Source of the DNA: ENR-C20 sp942493145
GTDB lineage: Bacteria; Bacillota; Clostridia; Acetivibrionales; DTU013
NCBI GenBank assembly: GCA_942493145.1
Contig: OW818679.1
Location: 2,418,001-2,482,000 of the forward strand
Length of the DNA: 64,000 nt
Reading direction: 5' to 3'
Shown here piece by piece: positions 36,111 through 46,245 of this stretch (position 1 is the stretch's first letter; each line of letters begins with the position of its first letter). A program made the translations under genes and the position numbers. Below the pieces are notes generated by a model. That model was not told the DNA's origin. It made no database searches and saw only the letters and a program-made list of their open reading frames with translations.

Positions 36111-37487
36111 ATGAACAATAAATTCGGCAAAGATCTTACAACAGGGAATATTTTCAGACACCTTCTTGCATTCTCCACCCCCATGCTTCTGACAAATCTG
36201 CTGCAGACCGGTTATAGTATAGTCAATACCATCTGGGTCGGCAATACGGTCGGCGCAAATGCTGTCGGTGCAACAGCTGTAAGTTTTCCTATAATATTCA
36301 TCATGATTGCATTGGCATCAGGGTTTACGATGGCGACCACCATACTTGTGTCACAATATTACGGTGCCAAAGACTATGAAACGGTTGAAAAAATTGTAAA
36401 CAACTCCTTCAGCGTATGTTTGATAGCAGGTATTTCCTTTACAGCTTTATTGCTATTTTTTAGCGATCCTCTTCTGAGGCTTATGGGTACACCATCAGAA
36501 ATATTCCCCATGGCATCAAGTTACCTTAAAATATCCCTCGTGGCCTTTACGCTCATGTTCCTGTCATTCCTCATCTCATCAATACTACGAGGCGTTGGGG
36601 ATACAATGACCCCCCTTGTTTTCAGCATAATCGGCCTGGTAATAAACGCTATCCTTGATCCATTTATGATAATTGGTATATGGCCTTTCCCAAAGATGGG
36701 GCTGGATGGCGCAGCGTATGCCTCGCTGATTGCACAGGGTATCGCACTTATTCTGTCCATAATTTATCTGAACAGAAAAAAACATGTAGTGGCATTCAAT
36801 CCACGAAAGCTTACCCTTGATGGCAAACTGACCATGAGGCTGCTTAAGCTGGGCTTCCCCACCATGATCCAGCAATCACTTGTATCCATTGGTTCATTCA
36901 TTATAACCGGTTTTGTCAATTCTTTCGGTGCTGCCGCCACCTCAGCTTTTGGCGCCGCACAGAGGATAGAAAATATCGCTGTCATGCCCGCCATCTCTCT
37001 GGGTGCGGCAGCTTCAGCACTGACCGGGCAGAATATAGGAGCGGGCAAACCCGAAAGAGTTAAAGAAATCTTTAAAGCGGGCGTGCTTTTGACCTCTTTG
37101 ATTACATTTGCCCTGTCCGGATTGATGGTCGTGATCCCCAGGATAATGCTTTCCATGTTCGTACACGATGAAGAGGTCCTACGCATAGGTATAGAGTACC
37201 TGGTTATTATAGGCGCAGCATATATACCTTTTTCGATCATGTTCCTTACCAACGGCGTTATCAACGGCACAGGAAATACCATAGTTACAATGATTTTCTC
37301 ACTTATCACCCTTTGGGTGGTCAGGCTTCCCCTGGCAGCAGTCCTTTCAAAGACAAGTCTTGGGACAAAGGGATTGTGGCTTGGTGTTTCAATAAGTTTT
37401 ATCGTCGCAATGTGTCTCAGCTTAGGTTACTACCTTTCAGGACGATGGAAAAGGGATTCCATGGTCCCCAAACAAAAGCAGGAGTAG
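36111..37487 (+). CDS. MATE-family multidrug/sodium antiporter
   Basis: 458 residues, intact, about 12 TM helices in two related halves. LAFSTPMLLTNLLQTGYSIV, NTIWVGNTVGANAVGATAVS and GQNIGAGKPERVKEIFKAG are typical of the DinF/NorM-like MATE proteins. It exports cationic drugs or metabolites using a Na+ or H+ gradient. It is convergent with the CDF gene, only four bases apart. Confidence 0.9.
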   Translation: MNNKFGKDLTTGNIFRHLLAFSTPMLLTNLLQTGYSIVNTIWVGNTVGANAVGATAVSFPIIFIMIALASGFTMATTILVSQYYGAKDYETVEKIVNNSFSVCLIAGISFTALLLFFSDPLLRLMGTPSEIFPMASSYLKISLVAFTLMFLSFLISSILRGVGDTMTPLVFSIIGLVINAILDPFMIIGIWPFPKMGLDGAAYASLIAQGIALILSIIYLNRKKHVVAFNPRKLTLDGKLTMRLLKLGFPTMIQQSLVSIGSFIITGFVNSFGAAATSAFGAAQRIENIAVMPAISLGAAASALTGQNIGAGKPERVKEIFKAGVLLTSLITFALSGLMVVIPRIMLSMFVHDEEVLRIGIEYLVIIGAAYIPFSIMFLTNGVINGTGNTIVTMIFSLITLWVVRLPLAAVLSKTSLGTKGLWLGVSISFIVAMCLSLGYYLSGRWKRDSMVPKQKQE

Positions 37488-37491
37488 CACG

Positions 37492-38382
37492 TTAGTATTC
37501 AAAATCCTCGCTTTGAAAATCTACTTCAATAGTAACATGATCAATGCCTTTTTCCCTCATCAGGTCTCTGATATTATTTTTTATTGCAATTATATCCTTG
37601 CGCTCAGTCTCATCACTTACAATTATATTGGTGCTTAATAGATTTCTTTCGCCTTCCAAAGACCAAATATGTGTATGATATGCAGATTTCACACCTGTCT
37701 TTTCTATAATCTCCTGCTCAATTTCACTAATTGACAGGTTCTTTGGAACGCCTTGTAAAAAAATATTTAATACCTCTTTTAAGTTTTTCACCACATTATA
37801 CAGAACATAGATCGTAATCAAAACCGAGAGTATCGGATCAATTACTGGAATATCAATAAAAATCAGCACTATGCTGGCAGCAAGAACCACTACCCATCCC
37901 AGTACGTCCTCCGCCAAATGCCAGAAAACCATTCTCTCATTAAATGAAGTTCCTTTTTTTAACCTTATCACTGCCAATCCGTTCATTATTATACCCACAA
38001 TGGCAAATATAAGCATTCCCTTGGGGTTTATATCTTCAGGTTTAAATATTCTGGGAATGGATTGTGTCAGAATAAAAACAGAACCACCTACTAATATCAG
38101 GCTGTTCAATAAAGCTCCCAGCAACGAGAATCGGGCATACCCAAATGAAAACTTTTGATCCGGTCCTTTTTGCGAAAACTTTTCCAGATACCAGGCAAGG
38201 CCCAGCGCAAAAGAATCCCCAAGGTCATGCAGGGCATCTGATAAAATAGCCATACTATTTGTCCATATTCCGCCTGCAATTTCCAAAATCGCAAATGAAA
38301 GATTCAACAAAAGTGCAATGCCTATATTACTTTGTCCTTTATGATTATTATTATGGTTGTGCTGACTACCTGTCTGCATCAT
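37492..38382 (-). CDS. Cation diffusion facilitator (zinc/cobalt efflux)
   Basis: 296 residues, intact. Histidine-rich N-terminus (HNHNNNH), six TM helices, metal site SDALHD (Asp49, Asp53) in TM2 and HLAED (His155, Asp159) in TM5; cytoplasmic C-terminal domain with YHTHIWSLEGE. CzcD/ZitB type. The start codon overlaps the clpB stop (ATGA), so it is co-translated with the chaperone genes, a less usual partnership that suggests metal or heat stress control. Confidence 0.9.
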   Translation of the reverse strand: MMQTGSQHNHNNNHKGQSNIGIALLLNLSFAILEIAGGIWTNSMAILSDALHDLGDSFALGLAWYLEKFSQKGPDQKFSFGYARFSLLGALLNSLILVGGSVFILTQSIPRIFKPEDINPKGMLIFAIVGIIMNGLAVIRLKKGTSFNERMVFWHLAEDVLGWVVVLAASIVLIFIDIPVIDPILSVLITIYVLYNVVKNLKEVLNIFLQGVPKNLSISEIEQEIIEKTGVKSAYHTHIWSLEGERNLLSTNIIVSDETERKDIIAIKNNIRDLMREKGIDHVTIEVDFQSEDFEY

Positions 38383-41011
38383 CTGCGCCTGCCCTCATCA
38401 CCTAACCCGCCCTGCCTTACTTCCATCTTTCCGTCGTTAACACACACAACTACTTCTGAGTTGTCTCCCAACCCGCCTTTTATTATCAGCTTTGCAGTTT
38501 CTGTTTCAATATGCTTCTGAAGGTATCTCTTAACCGGTCTTGCGCCATAAACCGGCGTGTATGTGTTCGTTGCGATGAAATTCACCGCTTCATCAGTTAC
38601 AGTCAGCCGGATATGCCTTTCAATCAACCGCTTGCGGATATCCTCCAAAGACAGCCCGATTATCTTTATGATCTCATCAATATGAAGAGGCTTGAACATT
38701 ACGATTTCGTCAATTCGATTGAGGAACTCCGGCTTGAAACTCCTCCTCATCTCCTCCAGAACCGCTTCCCTTGCGGATTCCTTAAGGTCCCCATCGTCGT
38801 TTATCCCATCCAGAAGATACTGACTTCCCATGTTGGAGGTCATAATGACGACAGTATTCTTGAAATTGACCGTTCTTCCCTGGCTGTCCGTGAGTCTTCC
38901 ATCGTCAAGCAGCTGCAGCAGTACGTTGAATACCTCGGAATGAGCTTTCTCAATTTCATCAAAGAGTATAACGCTGTATGGTTTCCTCCTGACTGCTTCG
39001 GTAAGCTGTCCGCCCTCCTCATATCCGACATAGCCCGGAGGCGCCCCAATGAGGCGTGCAACAGTGTGCTTCTCCTGATACTCGCTCATGTCTATCCTGA
39101 CTATATTGTCCTCGCTGTCGAATAAAGCTTCGGAGAGAGCTTTGGCCAGCTCTGTCTTCCCCACACCCGTGGGGCCCAGGAATATGAACGACCCTATCGG
39201 CCTCCCGGGGTTCCCGAGTCCGGAACGTGCGCGCAGCACAGCATCTGCAACTGCAGTGACCGCTTCATCCTGTCCTATGACCCTTTTGTGGAGGATATCT
39301 TCCAGGTTGAGCAGCTTTTCCCGTTCGTTTTCAATCAGGCGCGTCACAGGGATACCAGTCCATTTTGATACTATCTCGGCGATTTCCTCTTCAGTGACCT
39401 CCTCCTTGAGCAGCTGCTTTCCGCTTCCGACCTTTTGCCTCTGCTTTTCCTCCTCAAGGCTTCGTTCCAGTTCCGGAAGCTTTCCGTGCTTGAGTATAGC
39501 CAGCTCGTTCAGGTCATACCGCCTCTCAGCCTCTTCAATTTTTCGTTTCACGTCATCTATCTCAAGCTTTATTTCTTTTGACTTTTCAATATTCTTTTTT
39601 TCATTCTCCCACTGGGCTTTCATGACATCCATCTGCGCCTTGAGGGTTGACAATTCCTTCTCCAGATTTTCCAGCCGTTCTAAGGAATTCCTGTCGGTCT
39701 CCTTCAGCAAAGCCTGCTGTTCTATCTCCAGCTGCATTATCCTTCTGCCCGCTTCATCAAGCTCCGCAGGCAGACTGTCTATCTCCGTCCTGATCATGGA
39801 CGCGGCTTCATCCATAAGGTCAATGGCCTTGTCAGGCAGGAACCTGTCGCTGATATACCTGTTTGAAAGTACGGCACATGCTATTATCGCATTGTCTGTT
39901 ATCCTGACACCGTGATGTATCTCAAATTTCTCCTTCAAGCCCCTTAATATGGAAATGGTATCCTCGACAGTCGGCTGATCGACCATGACAGGCTGGAACC
40001 TTCGCTCCAGGGCTGCATCCTTTTCGATGTACCTGCGGTATTCATCGAGTGTGGTCGCACCGATGCAGTGCAGCTCTCCCCTTGCCAGCATGGGCTTCAG
40101 TATGTTACCGGCGTCCATGGCACCTTCTGCTTTTCCTGCGCCTACAATATTGTGGAGCTCATCTATGAAAAGGATTATCCTGCCCTGCGACTTTTCGACT
40201 TCCTTGAGCACAGCTTTGAGCCGCTCCTCGAATTCACCCCTGTATTTGGCACCTGCTATAAGCGATCCCAAATCGAGGGCAAACAGTGTCTTTTCCTTCA
40301 AGCCCTCAGGTACATCCCCTTTGAGTATCCTTTGTGCCAAGCCCTCTACCACCGCCGTCTTTCCGACTCCCGGCTCTCCTATCAGGACAGGGTTGTTTTT
40401 GGTCCTTCTGGAAAGTATCCTTATGACCCTCCTGATTTCAGCATCCCTTCCGATGACGGGATCCAGCTTCCCTTTTCGCGCAAGGTCTACCAGATCCCTT
40501 CCGAACCTGGTCAATGCCTCATATGTTCCCTCTGGATTCTTTGAAGTGATCCTTTGGTTACTGCGGACTTTGCTCAATGCTGTCAGGAATTTTTCCCGGT
40601 TTATGTTATACCGTCTGAAGATAGCTTCTGAAGGAGTATTGCGCTCCCGCAGCAGCGAAAGGTATATATGCTCCACACTTACGAAATCATCCTTGAATTT
40701 CTTTGCCTCATCCTCTGCATGCAGCAGGATTTCGTTAAAGCGTCTTGTCGCATAAACCCCTGATACTCCCGCTCCTGTTACCGCCGGCAGCTTCACCAGT
40801 TCCTTGCCTATATCGTCGGCGAACATTTCACTGTCAACTTCCATCAATGTCAGCAGCTTTGGGATTAATCCGTCATCCTGGCTTAGCAGAGACATATGGA
40901 GATGTTCTCCGTCAAGCTGCTGGTGGTTCATCCTCAGTGCCAGTTCATGTGCTCCGGAAACCGCTTGCTGCGCTTTTTCCGTAAATCTCTCTATATCCTC
41001 TCTATATCCAT
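38379..41011 (-). CDS. clpB: ClpB disaggregase (11-bp duplication at start)
   Basis: Corrected length about 874 residues. N-domain AQQAVSGAHELALRMNHQQL, first AAA GEPGVGKTAVVEG with sensor GATTLDEYRRYIEKD, middle coiled-coil about 390-520, second AAA GPTGVGKTELAKALSE and GYVGYEEGGQLTE. With DnaK/DnaJ it rescues aggregated proteins. The natural ATG 41011 (MDIERFTEKA) is four bases after the DnaJ-like stop and has GAAGAGG upstream. An exact 11-bp duplication at 40988-41009 puts it out of frame and meets TAG at codon 7. The first in-frame ATG afterwards is 40931 (MNHQQL), which would lose 25 residues and lacks a good RBS. Confidence 0.93.
40988..41009. repeat. 11-bp exact tandem duplication in the clpB start region
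   Basis: TCTCTATATCC occurs twice in a row on the plus strand. Removing one copy restores the clpB frame from ATG 41011. Confidence 0.92.
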
Positions 41012-41015
41012 TACA

Positions 41016-42073
41016 TCAGCGACCTCTTCCGTTATGCTTCAATGCCCGAAGTTTCTCGTAGATTTCCTTTTGTTCCTTTGTGAGTACCCTGGGGTTCATT
41101 ATCCTTGCCCTCAAATATAGGTCTCCCCGGCTACCGGATTTGTCCTTGTAGCCTTTTCCTGCTATCCGTATTTTGTTGTCGGTTTGGATGCCCGCCGGCA
41201 CCTTTACCAGTATCCTTCCGTCTATCGCCTCAAAGGGCTGCTCGATTCCTAAAGCCGCATCCCATGGATTCAGGTTGATTGTTGCCTGAAGGTTCATACC
41301 ATCCAGTTCAAAAGCGCCGCTCTGCTTGATGTTCACAACCAGATACAGGTCGCCATTCCGTCCACCGTTCATCCCCGGATTGCCCTGGCCCGAGAGTCTA
41401 ATTTTTTCACCATTCTTCACTCCTGAAGGTAATTTGAAGGATATTGTCCTGTCGCCTTTTTCTGTATGCAGGGAGATCTTCATTTCCGCTCCGGCAAACC
41501 CCTCTTCAGGTGTGATTTCTATTACAGCTTCCGAATCCTCGCCATTCATTGCATAACTTCCTGCATAATTCCCACTGGCTGGATTACTGCTGCCTTCCCC
41601 TGATTGCTCAAAAAAATCAATCAGACTGAATTTCCGTCCTTTTCCACCGCTACTGCCGCCACTTTACGCTTGAACTGCTTGCCGCTGCTTCTGAAGCCAC
41701 TCGCGCCGCCTGCATTTCCTCCGAATGCGCTGCCTCCGAAAAACGTTTTGAAGAAGTCACTGAAATCGTCACCGTTGCCTGTTGTATATTCATATCTGAC
41801 ATTCTTACCAAATCCATATTGTGATGGATCAAAGTCAGAGCCATTTGAGAATTGCTGACCTTGACCCAATTGGTCGTAGGTTTTGCGTTTTTCAGCATCA
41901 CCCAAAACTTCATAAGCCTCGTTTGCTTCCTTGAACTTATCTTCTGACTTCTTGTCTCCCGGGCAGGTATCCGGATGGCATTTTTTCGCCAGTTTCCTGT
42001 ATGCCTTTTTTATTTCATCCTGGCTTGCATTTCTTCCCACACCCAGGATTTCGTAATAATCTTTGTATTTCAC
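41016..42073 (-). CDS. DnaJ-family co-chaperone, class II (CbpA-like), one frameshift
   Basis: Corrected length 352 residues. J-domain YYEILGVGRNASQDEIKKAY with HPD in KKCHPDTCPGDKK, Gly/Phe-rich linker (GSAFGGNAGGASGF), then the two beta-barrel substrate domains (PSGVKNGEKIRLSGQGNPGM and AGIQTDNKIRIAGKGYKDKS). No CxxCxGxG zinc finger, hence class II. A missing A in an AAA run near 41665 splits it; restored, KRKSGGSSGGKG and FSLIDFFEQSGE link the parts. GTG 42073 is preferred as start since GGAGGG lies 7 bp before it; ATG 42079 is alternative. Confidence 0.87.
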
Positions 42074-42166
42074 ACCCATCCCTCCTTTCAAACCATAATT
42101 TTGGTTTGCAGAAGACTTTGACTTTGACTTTCTCTGACCTTAACTTAAATTATACTCTTTTTCCAT

Positions 42167-42205
42167 AAAAAATCAAGAGGCAATCTACATGCCTCTTGAT
42201 TTTTT
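42167..42205 (-). terminator. Terminator between the PP2C and dnaJ-like genes
   Basis: A 16-bp stem, AAAAAATCAAGAGGCA and its complement, with a 7-base loop; T-runs on both strands. It follows the PP2C gene stop (42245) on the minus strand. Confidence 0.85.
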
Positions 42206-42244
42206 ATATCTGCGTCTTGACCGACATTTCGTCTTTTTTTATCT

Positions 42245-43666
42245 TCATTGTGCAGTCGGTATTTTCAGAACCTGGCCTGCGAATATCTTGTCCGGATTAT
42301 CAAGTCCATTGGCCTGCATTATCAACTTGTACAGGCTCTCTTTTCCGTAGAACTTTCTGCTTATGGACATCAGGCTATCTCCTGGTTTGACCGTATATGT
42401 CTGAGCTCCGTCCAGGTTTACATTCGTTCCGCCGGTTACTGTCCCAGGTGCAGTACTGCCTGAGGTGCTGCCCGAGGTACTGCCCGAGGTGCTGTCCGGA
42501 TTTTCAACAGACGTATCGGGCCCCGTATCCCCCGATGGGCTTCCCGGTGTAGCATCTGCCGGCTGTCCGATGTTTCCGTTTTTTGGAACAACAGATTCAT
42601 TGCCCGAATCCACATCCACCTGGGATGTAGAACCTGAAGCATTGTCACCATAGACTGTCTTATCCCTGTCACCTATGTCCCTAAGGTTCATCCATAATGT
42701 GAACCCGCCGAACAGCACGGCAGCAGCTATGATAATGAATACTGCCGAAGATATGAGCCTTGAGTAGTCAAGCTTGTATTTCGGCTCTTTTACAGCTATC
42801 CTTTCAGCCCTGCGAGGTATCTGCCTGCGTGGAATTGCATCCAATGCAGCATCGGACTTTACAAACACTTCATCGGTTTCCTCTATACGAAGGATTATAG
42901 CCGTCATATTGTCACTGCCGAAATTCTCAACCGCCTCCTTAACAAGAAGAGCAGCAGCCTCATCGATTAGGTTGTTTGAGGACACTATATCGAATATTGC
43001 ATCTTCACTGACAGCATCCGTCAAACCTTTGCTGCATATAAGGAAGGTATCACCTTCACGCAGTGCGTGAATATCCGATTTTTTCAGGCGTCCTTTCCCC
43101 TCTGAATTCGAATTGACCTGCTGACCGAATATCATTTCTGCCTGTTCGTCATTTATTATGCCCATTTTCAAAAGTCTCTCAGTTCTCTTCTGATCACTTG
43201 CAAGAGGCTTCATCATATCGTTTTCCAGTTTGAATATGCTGTAATCACCCAGTCTGATAGCAGCGAACTTTCCATTTTCCATAATCAATCCGGCAAAGGA
43301 CGTGCCGCTTTCGGATTCATCGTCAGGATATAGGCTACCGAAAAGATTACCGGTCTGCTGCACATAATCAGCTAGTTCTGTAAGTCTTACCTGAAAATCT
43401 TTCAGATTGTTTTTGAATTTATGCTGGAATTTTCTCAAGTCATCTGAAATTGAAATACTGGACGCCGTTTTAGGCCCTTCCGATTCCATACCATCGGATA
43501 GTGCAAATAAAAACTGGCTGTCACTTGACTCCAAAGAGATGCGGATATTATCATTTTCAAAAGAATTGTTGAATTTACCGTTAGCGTAAATCCTGTTTGT
43601 GTTTATTTCTCTTGCAGCGCCTGTACGGGAAACCGCTGAGAAACTTATCTTCATAGTGTTTTCCAT
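42245..43666 (-). CDS. PP2C-type Ser/Thr phosphatase with TM helix and extracellular LysM domain
   Basis: 473 residues, intact. Cytoplasmic PP2C domain (1-265): FALSDGMESEG, IRLGDYSIFKL, CSKGLTDAVSEDAIFD, FGSDNMTAIIL. The first metal motif reads REINTNRIY where PrpC-type enzymes have NED, so the usual Asp is Asn24. One TM helix near 303-323 (SAVFIIIAAAVLFGGFTLWM), a 90-residue Ser/Gly/Thr/Pro-rich spacer with TSGS repeats, and a C-terminal LysM (YTVKPGDSLMSISRKFYGKE). LysM binds peptidoglycan, so the phosphatase may be controlled by cell wall state, mirror-image to PASTA kinases. No partner kinase is in the window. Confidence 0.85.
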   Translation of the reverse strand: MENTMKISFSAVSRTGAAREINTNRIYANGKFNNSFENDNIRISLESSDSQFLFALSDGMESEGPKTASSISISDDLRKFQHKFKNNLKDFQVRLTELADYVQQTGNLFGSLYPDDESESGTSFAGLIMENGKFAAIRLGDYSIFKLENDMMKPLASDQKRTERLLKMGIINDEQAEMIFGQQVNSNSEGKGRLKKSDIHALREGDTFLICSKGLTDAVSEDAIFDIVSSNNLIDEAAALLVKEAVENFGSDNMTAIILRIEETDEVFVKSDAALDAIPRRQIPRRAERIAVKEPKYKLDYSRLISSAVFIIIAAAVLFGGFTLWMNLRDIGDRDKTVYGDNASGSTSQVDVDSGNESVVPKNGNIGQPADATPGSPSGDTGPDTSVENPDSTSGSTSGSTSGSTAPGTVTGGTNVNLDGAQTYTVKPGDSLMSISRKFYGKESLYKLIMQANGLDNPDKIFAGQVLKIPTAQ

Positions 43667-43780
43667 AAATATCCTCCTAATCTTTAGTAAAAAAGGCTCT
43701 TCGGAAAATACAAAGCAGAAATACTTATAGTTATATTAATACTACCATATATTTCATGTATGTTCAACAGACGTATTAAG

Positions 43781-43843
43781 AAATGGTTATGTTCCGTCAT
43801 AAATCGGTTATGTACCGTGATAAATCAGTTATGTCGCAATTAT
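43781..43843. repeat. Three imperfect 20-21 bp direct repeats between PP2C and tmcAL genes
   Basis: Copies begin at 43781, 43801 and 43822, each containing AAAT-x-x-GTTATGT followed by a CCG or CGC stretch. They lie in the divergent promoter region and look like an operator array. The rest of 43667-43923 is A/T-rich and holds the GGAGG site of tmcAL. Confidence 0.6.
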
Positions 43844-43923
43844 GGAAATGTTCTTCTTGCAGTATATGGCAAGTGATAATAGAATAATATAAATATACAT
43901 GAATTCATCAAGGAGGGAAACAT

Positions 43924-45243
43924 ATGAGCATACTTGGAATAATAGCTGAATATAATCCCTTCCACAATGGCCACCTGTATCACCTGAAGAAATCAAAAGC
44001 CCTCACCGGGGCTGATTTCACCATATGTGTCATGAGCGGTAATTTTGTACAACGTGGAAGCCCTGCCCTGTCGGATAAGTGGTCCCGTACTGAAATAGCG
44101 CTGAAGTGCGGTGTTGACCTTGTAATTGAACTTCCCGCAGTGTTTGCCATGTCCAGTGCCGAGTATTTTGCCGGTGGTGGAGTCAAGCTGTTGGATTCCC
44201 TGGGCATTGTTGATTTCCTAAGTTTCGGAAGTGAATGCGGCAGGCTGGATGAACTCAAAACAATTGCAGGTATCCTCAATGATGAACCTGCCGAATATAA
44301 AAGCTATCTGAAAAAGGCACTTGATACGGGAATTTCCTACCCTGCTGCAAGGGAAAACGCCCTTAACCGGTATTTATTGAAGAATGCTGAGAACAATCAA
44401 GGCAACAGCGATAGTAACGTCAACCCAGGCGGTAGTATTGAGGGTGTCATAAAAAGTCCCAATAACATACTGGGAATTGAATACCTCAAAGCGCTTATGA
44501 GGATTGGCAGCAAAATCAAACCTGTCACTATAGGACGTACCGGCGGCGCTTACAATTCCGATGAACTGCAGGGCTCAATTTCGAGCGCCACAGCTATAAG
44601 GAATCATATACAAAAATACAAGTCACTATCATCGCTTGACGATGCCCTTCCGCACGAAAGCATGGAAATCCTGACCAGAGAATTTAAAAACGGCAGAGGT
44701 CCTGTATTCCCAGAGGATTTCGGTGGTTTTATAATATCTGCTTTAAGGCGAATGAAAACGGATGAGATCTCCAGGCTGCCCTATATAGCAGAAGGACTGG
44801 AAAACAGAATCAAATCTGCAGCCGAGGCATCGGGTACACTTGAAGAGCTCGTTGAAAGCATCAGTACAAGACGGTATACCGAAACCCGCGTCCTCAGATG
44901 CCTTTTCCATATTCTTACCGGTTTGGACAGCAAAACCTTCAATAGCTTCATTGATGCCGGCGGTCCGCAGTATATCCGAATCCTTGGCTTCACCGGTAAA
45001 GGGCGCCAGCTGCTTCCCCGGATTAGTTCTTCCGCCACTCTGCCGTTAATAGTGAAGGCGGCAGATTACAAACATACATACGATACCACCAGCAGCAGTG
45101 CCGGCAAGTCGGAGAATCCGCTATTGTCTGCAATGCTTGGATATGAAGCCGCTTCAACCGATCAGTACGTGCTTGCCTTTGGAAATGCATCAAGCAGGGC
45201 ATCAGGCCGCGAATTCACACAGCAGGTCGTCATCACAGATTGA
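43924..45243 (+). CDS. tmcAL: tRNA(Met) cytidine acetate ligase TmcAL
   Basis: 439 residues, intact. Nucleotidyltransferase fold with the HIGH-like motif EYNPFHNGHLYHL, then CVMSGNFVQRGSPALSDKWS, RTEIALKCGVDLVIELP and SFGSECG. It adenylates acetate and transfers it to C34 of elongator tRNA-Met. The last 60 residues include the usual KAADYKHTYD region. RBS AAGGAGGG precedes ATG 43924. Confidence 0.92.
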   Translation: MSILGIIAEYNPFHNGHLYHLKKSKALTGADFTICVMSGNFVQRGSPALSDKWSRTEIALKCGVDLVIELPAVFAMSSAEYFAGGGVKLLDSLGIVDFLSFGSECGRLDELKTIAGILNDEPAEYKSYLKKALDTGISYPAARENALNRYLLKNAENNQGNSDSNVNPGGSIEGVIKSPNNILGIEYLKALMRIGSKIKPVTIGRTGGAYNSDELQGSISSATAIRNHIQKYKSLSSLDDALPHESMEILTREFKNGRGPVFPEDFGGFIISALRRMKTDEISRLPYIAEGLENRIKSAAEASGTLEELVESISTRRYTETRVLRCLFHILTGLDSKTFNSFIDAGGPQYIRILGFTGKGRQLLPRISSSATLPLIVKAADYKHTYDTTSSSAGKSENPLLSAMLGYEAASTDQYVLAFGNASSRASGREFTQQVVITD

Positions 45244-45302
45244 AATTGCGACTTGGTTGTTTTGCTCTAAAACATTTATAAGAATCAGGAGATGGCACCT
45301 TT

Positions 45303-46190
45303 ATGGATATCAACCAGCTGAAGTATTTTATTTCACTGACTCAAACCCTCAGCTTCACCGAGGCAGCGAACAGACACTTTATCACCCAGCCCGCAATCAG
45401 CCATCAAATCACCAATCTTGAAAATGAGCTTGGTGTTAAGCTTTTTATACGGACAAGTCACAACGTAGCGCTGACCAACGCAGGCAAAGAATTTTTCCCG
45501 TATGCGCTTGAAACACTGGAGACCTTGCAGTCTGCCGGGATTCGCATGAGGAGGCTGGCAGAAGGGCATGTGGGCTATGTCAGGGTATCGGGGATCATCT
45601 CCTCTTCGATAGTTCTTTCAAAATGTGTTGCAGCTTTTTCCAGACGATATCCTGACGTTCAGTTTGATATTACGTTAACATCCCCGTATGAAGAAAAAAA
45701 ATCCATCTATGAAGAGTTTGACTTCAATTTTGTACCAAAGGAAATGATTCCTGCCGGGAACGACTATGATTGCACTTTTACCGACAAGGACCGTCTTTCA
45801 CTGGTCGTTCCCAAAGAACATCCGTTGCTTGATCGAAAGCTAGACTTTTCAACCCTTTCAAATGAACCATTTATAACAGTCAGCGAATTAAGCGCTCCCG
45901 TTTTATATAATCAGGTTATATCTGTGTGCAAGGCCAGAAATTACATACCTAGAATCGTAAATCTGTATAACCGGGCTGAAGCAGTCCTGCTGTCTGTTGC
46001 TGCCGGAATCGGAATATCTATCCTTCCAGACACGATTACTTCAATATTTCTTTCTGATAAGGTATCAATCATTCCTATAGAAGGAGATGATACTATCAGG
46101 TCTTCAGCGGTCTTTTGGAACAAAGGCATGACCAACACGGCGGCGATAAAGTTTTTGGATGTTATTTTGGAAATGTACCCACAAACTTGA
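45303..46190 (+). CDS. LysR-family transcriptional regulator
   Basis: 295 residues, intact. MDINQLKYFISLTQTLSFTE and AANRHFITQPAISHQITNLE form the helix-turn-helix; the effector domain follows (GHVGYVRVSGIISSSIVLSK). RBS AGGAGATGG upstream. It sits alone between tmcAL and tyrS, same strand, so a local target is not evident. Effector unknown. The gene is in the undamaged half and is not closely similar to the LysR at 14476. Confidence 0.9.
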   Translation: MDINQLKYFISLTQTLSFTEAANRHFITQPAISHQITNLENELGVKLFIRTSHNVALTNAGKEFFPYALETLETLQSAGIRMRRLAEGHVGYVRVSGIISSSIVLSKCVAAFSRRYPDVQFDITLTSPYEEKKSIYEEFDFNFVPKEMIPAGNDYDCTFTDKDRLSLVVPKEHPLLDRKLDFSTLSNEPFITVSELSAPVLYNQVISVCKARNYIPRIVNLYNRAEAVLLSVAAGIGISILPDTITSIFLSDKVSIIPIEGDDTIRSSAVFWNKGMTNTAAIKFLDVILEMYPQT

Positions 46191-46245
46191 AAAGCGCGCT
46201 GCAGTGTGGTAAAATACACAAAAACACCGAGAGGAAGTAGTTTGA

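Noticed and set aside
38511..40755. Long open frames antisense to clpB (up to 275 codons)
   Set aside because: They are mirror frames of a highly conserved, codon-biased gene, with no RBS and serine/leucine-rich nonsense composition.
41550..42250. CIRCE or other heat-shock operator before the dnaJ-like gene
   Set aside because: No TTAGCACTC-N9-GAGTGCTAA-like inverted repeat is present; the only inverted repeat is the terminator at 42167-42205.
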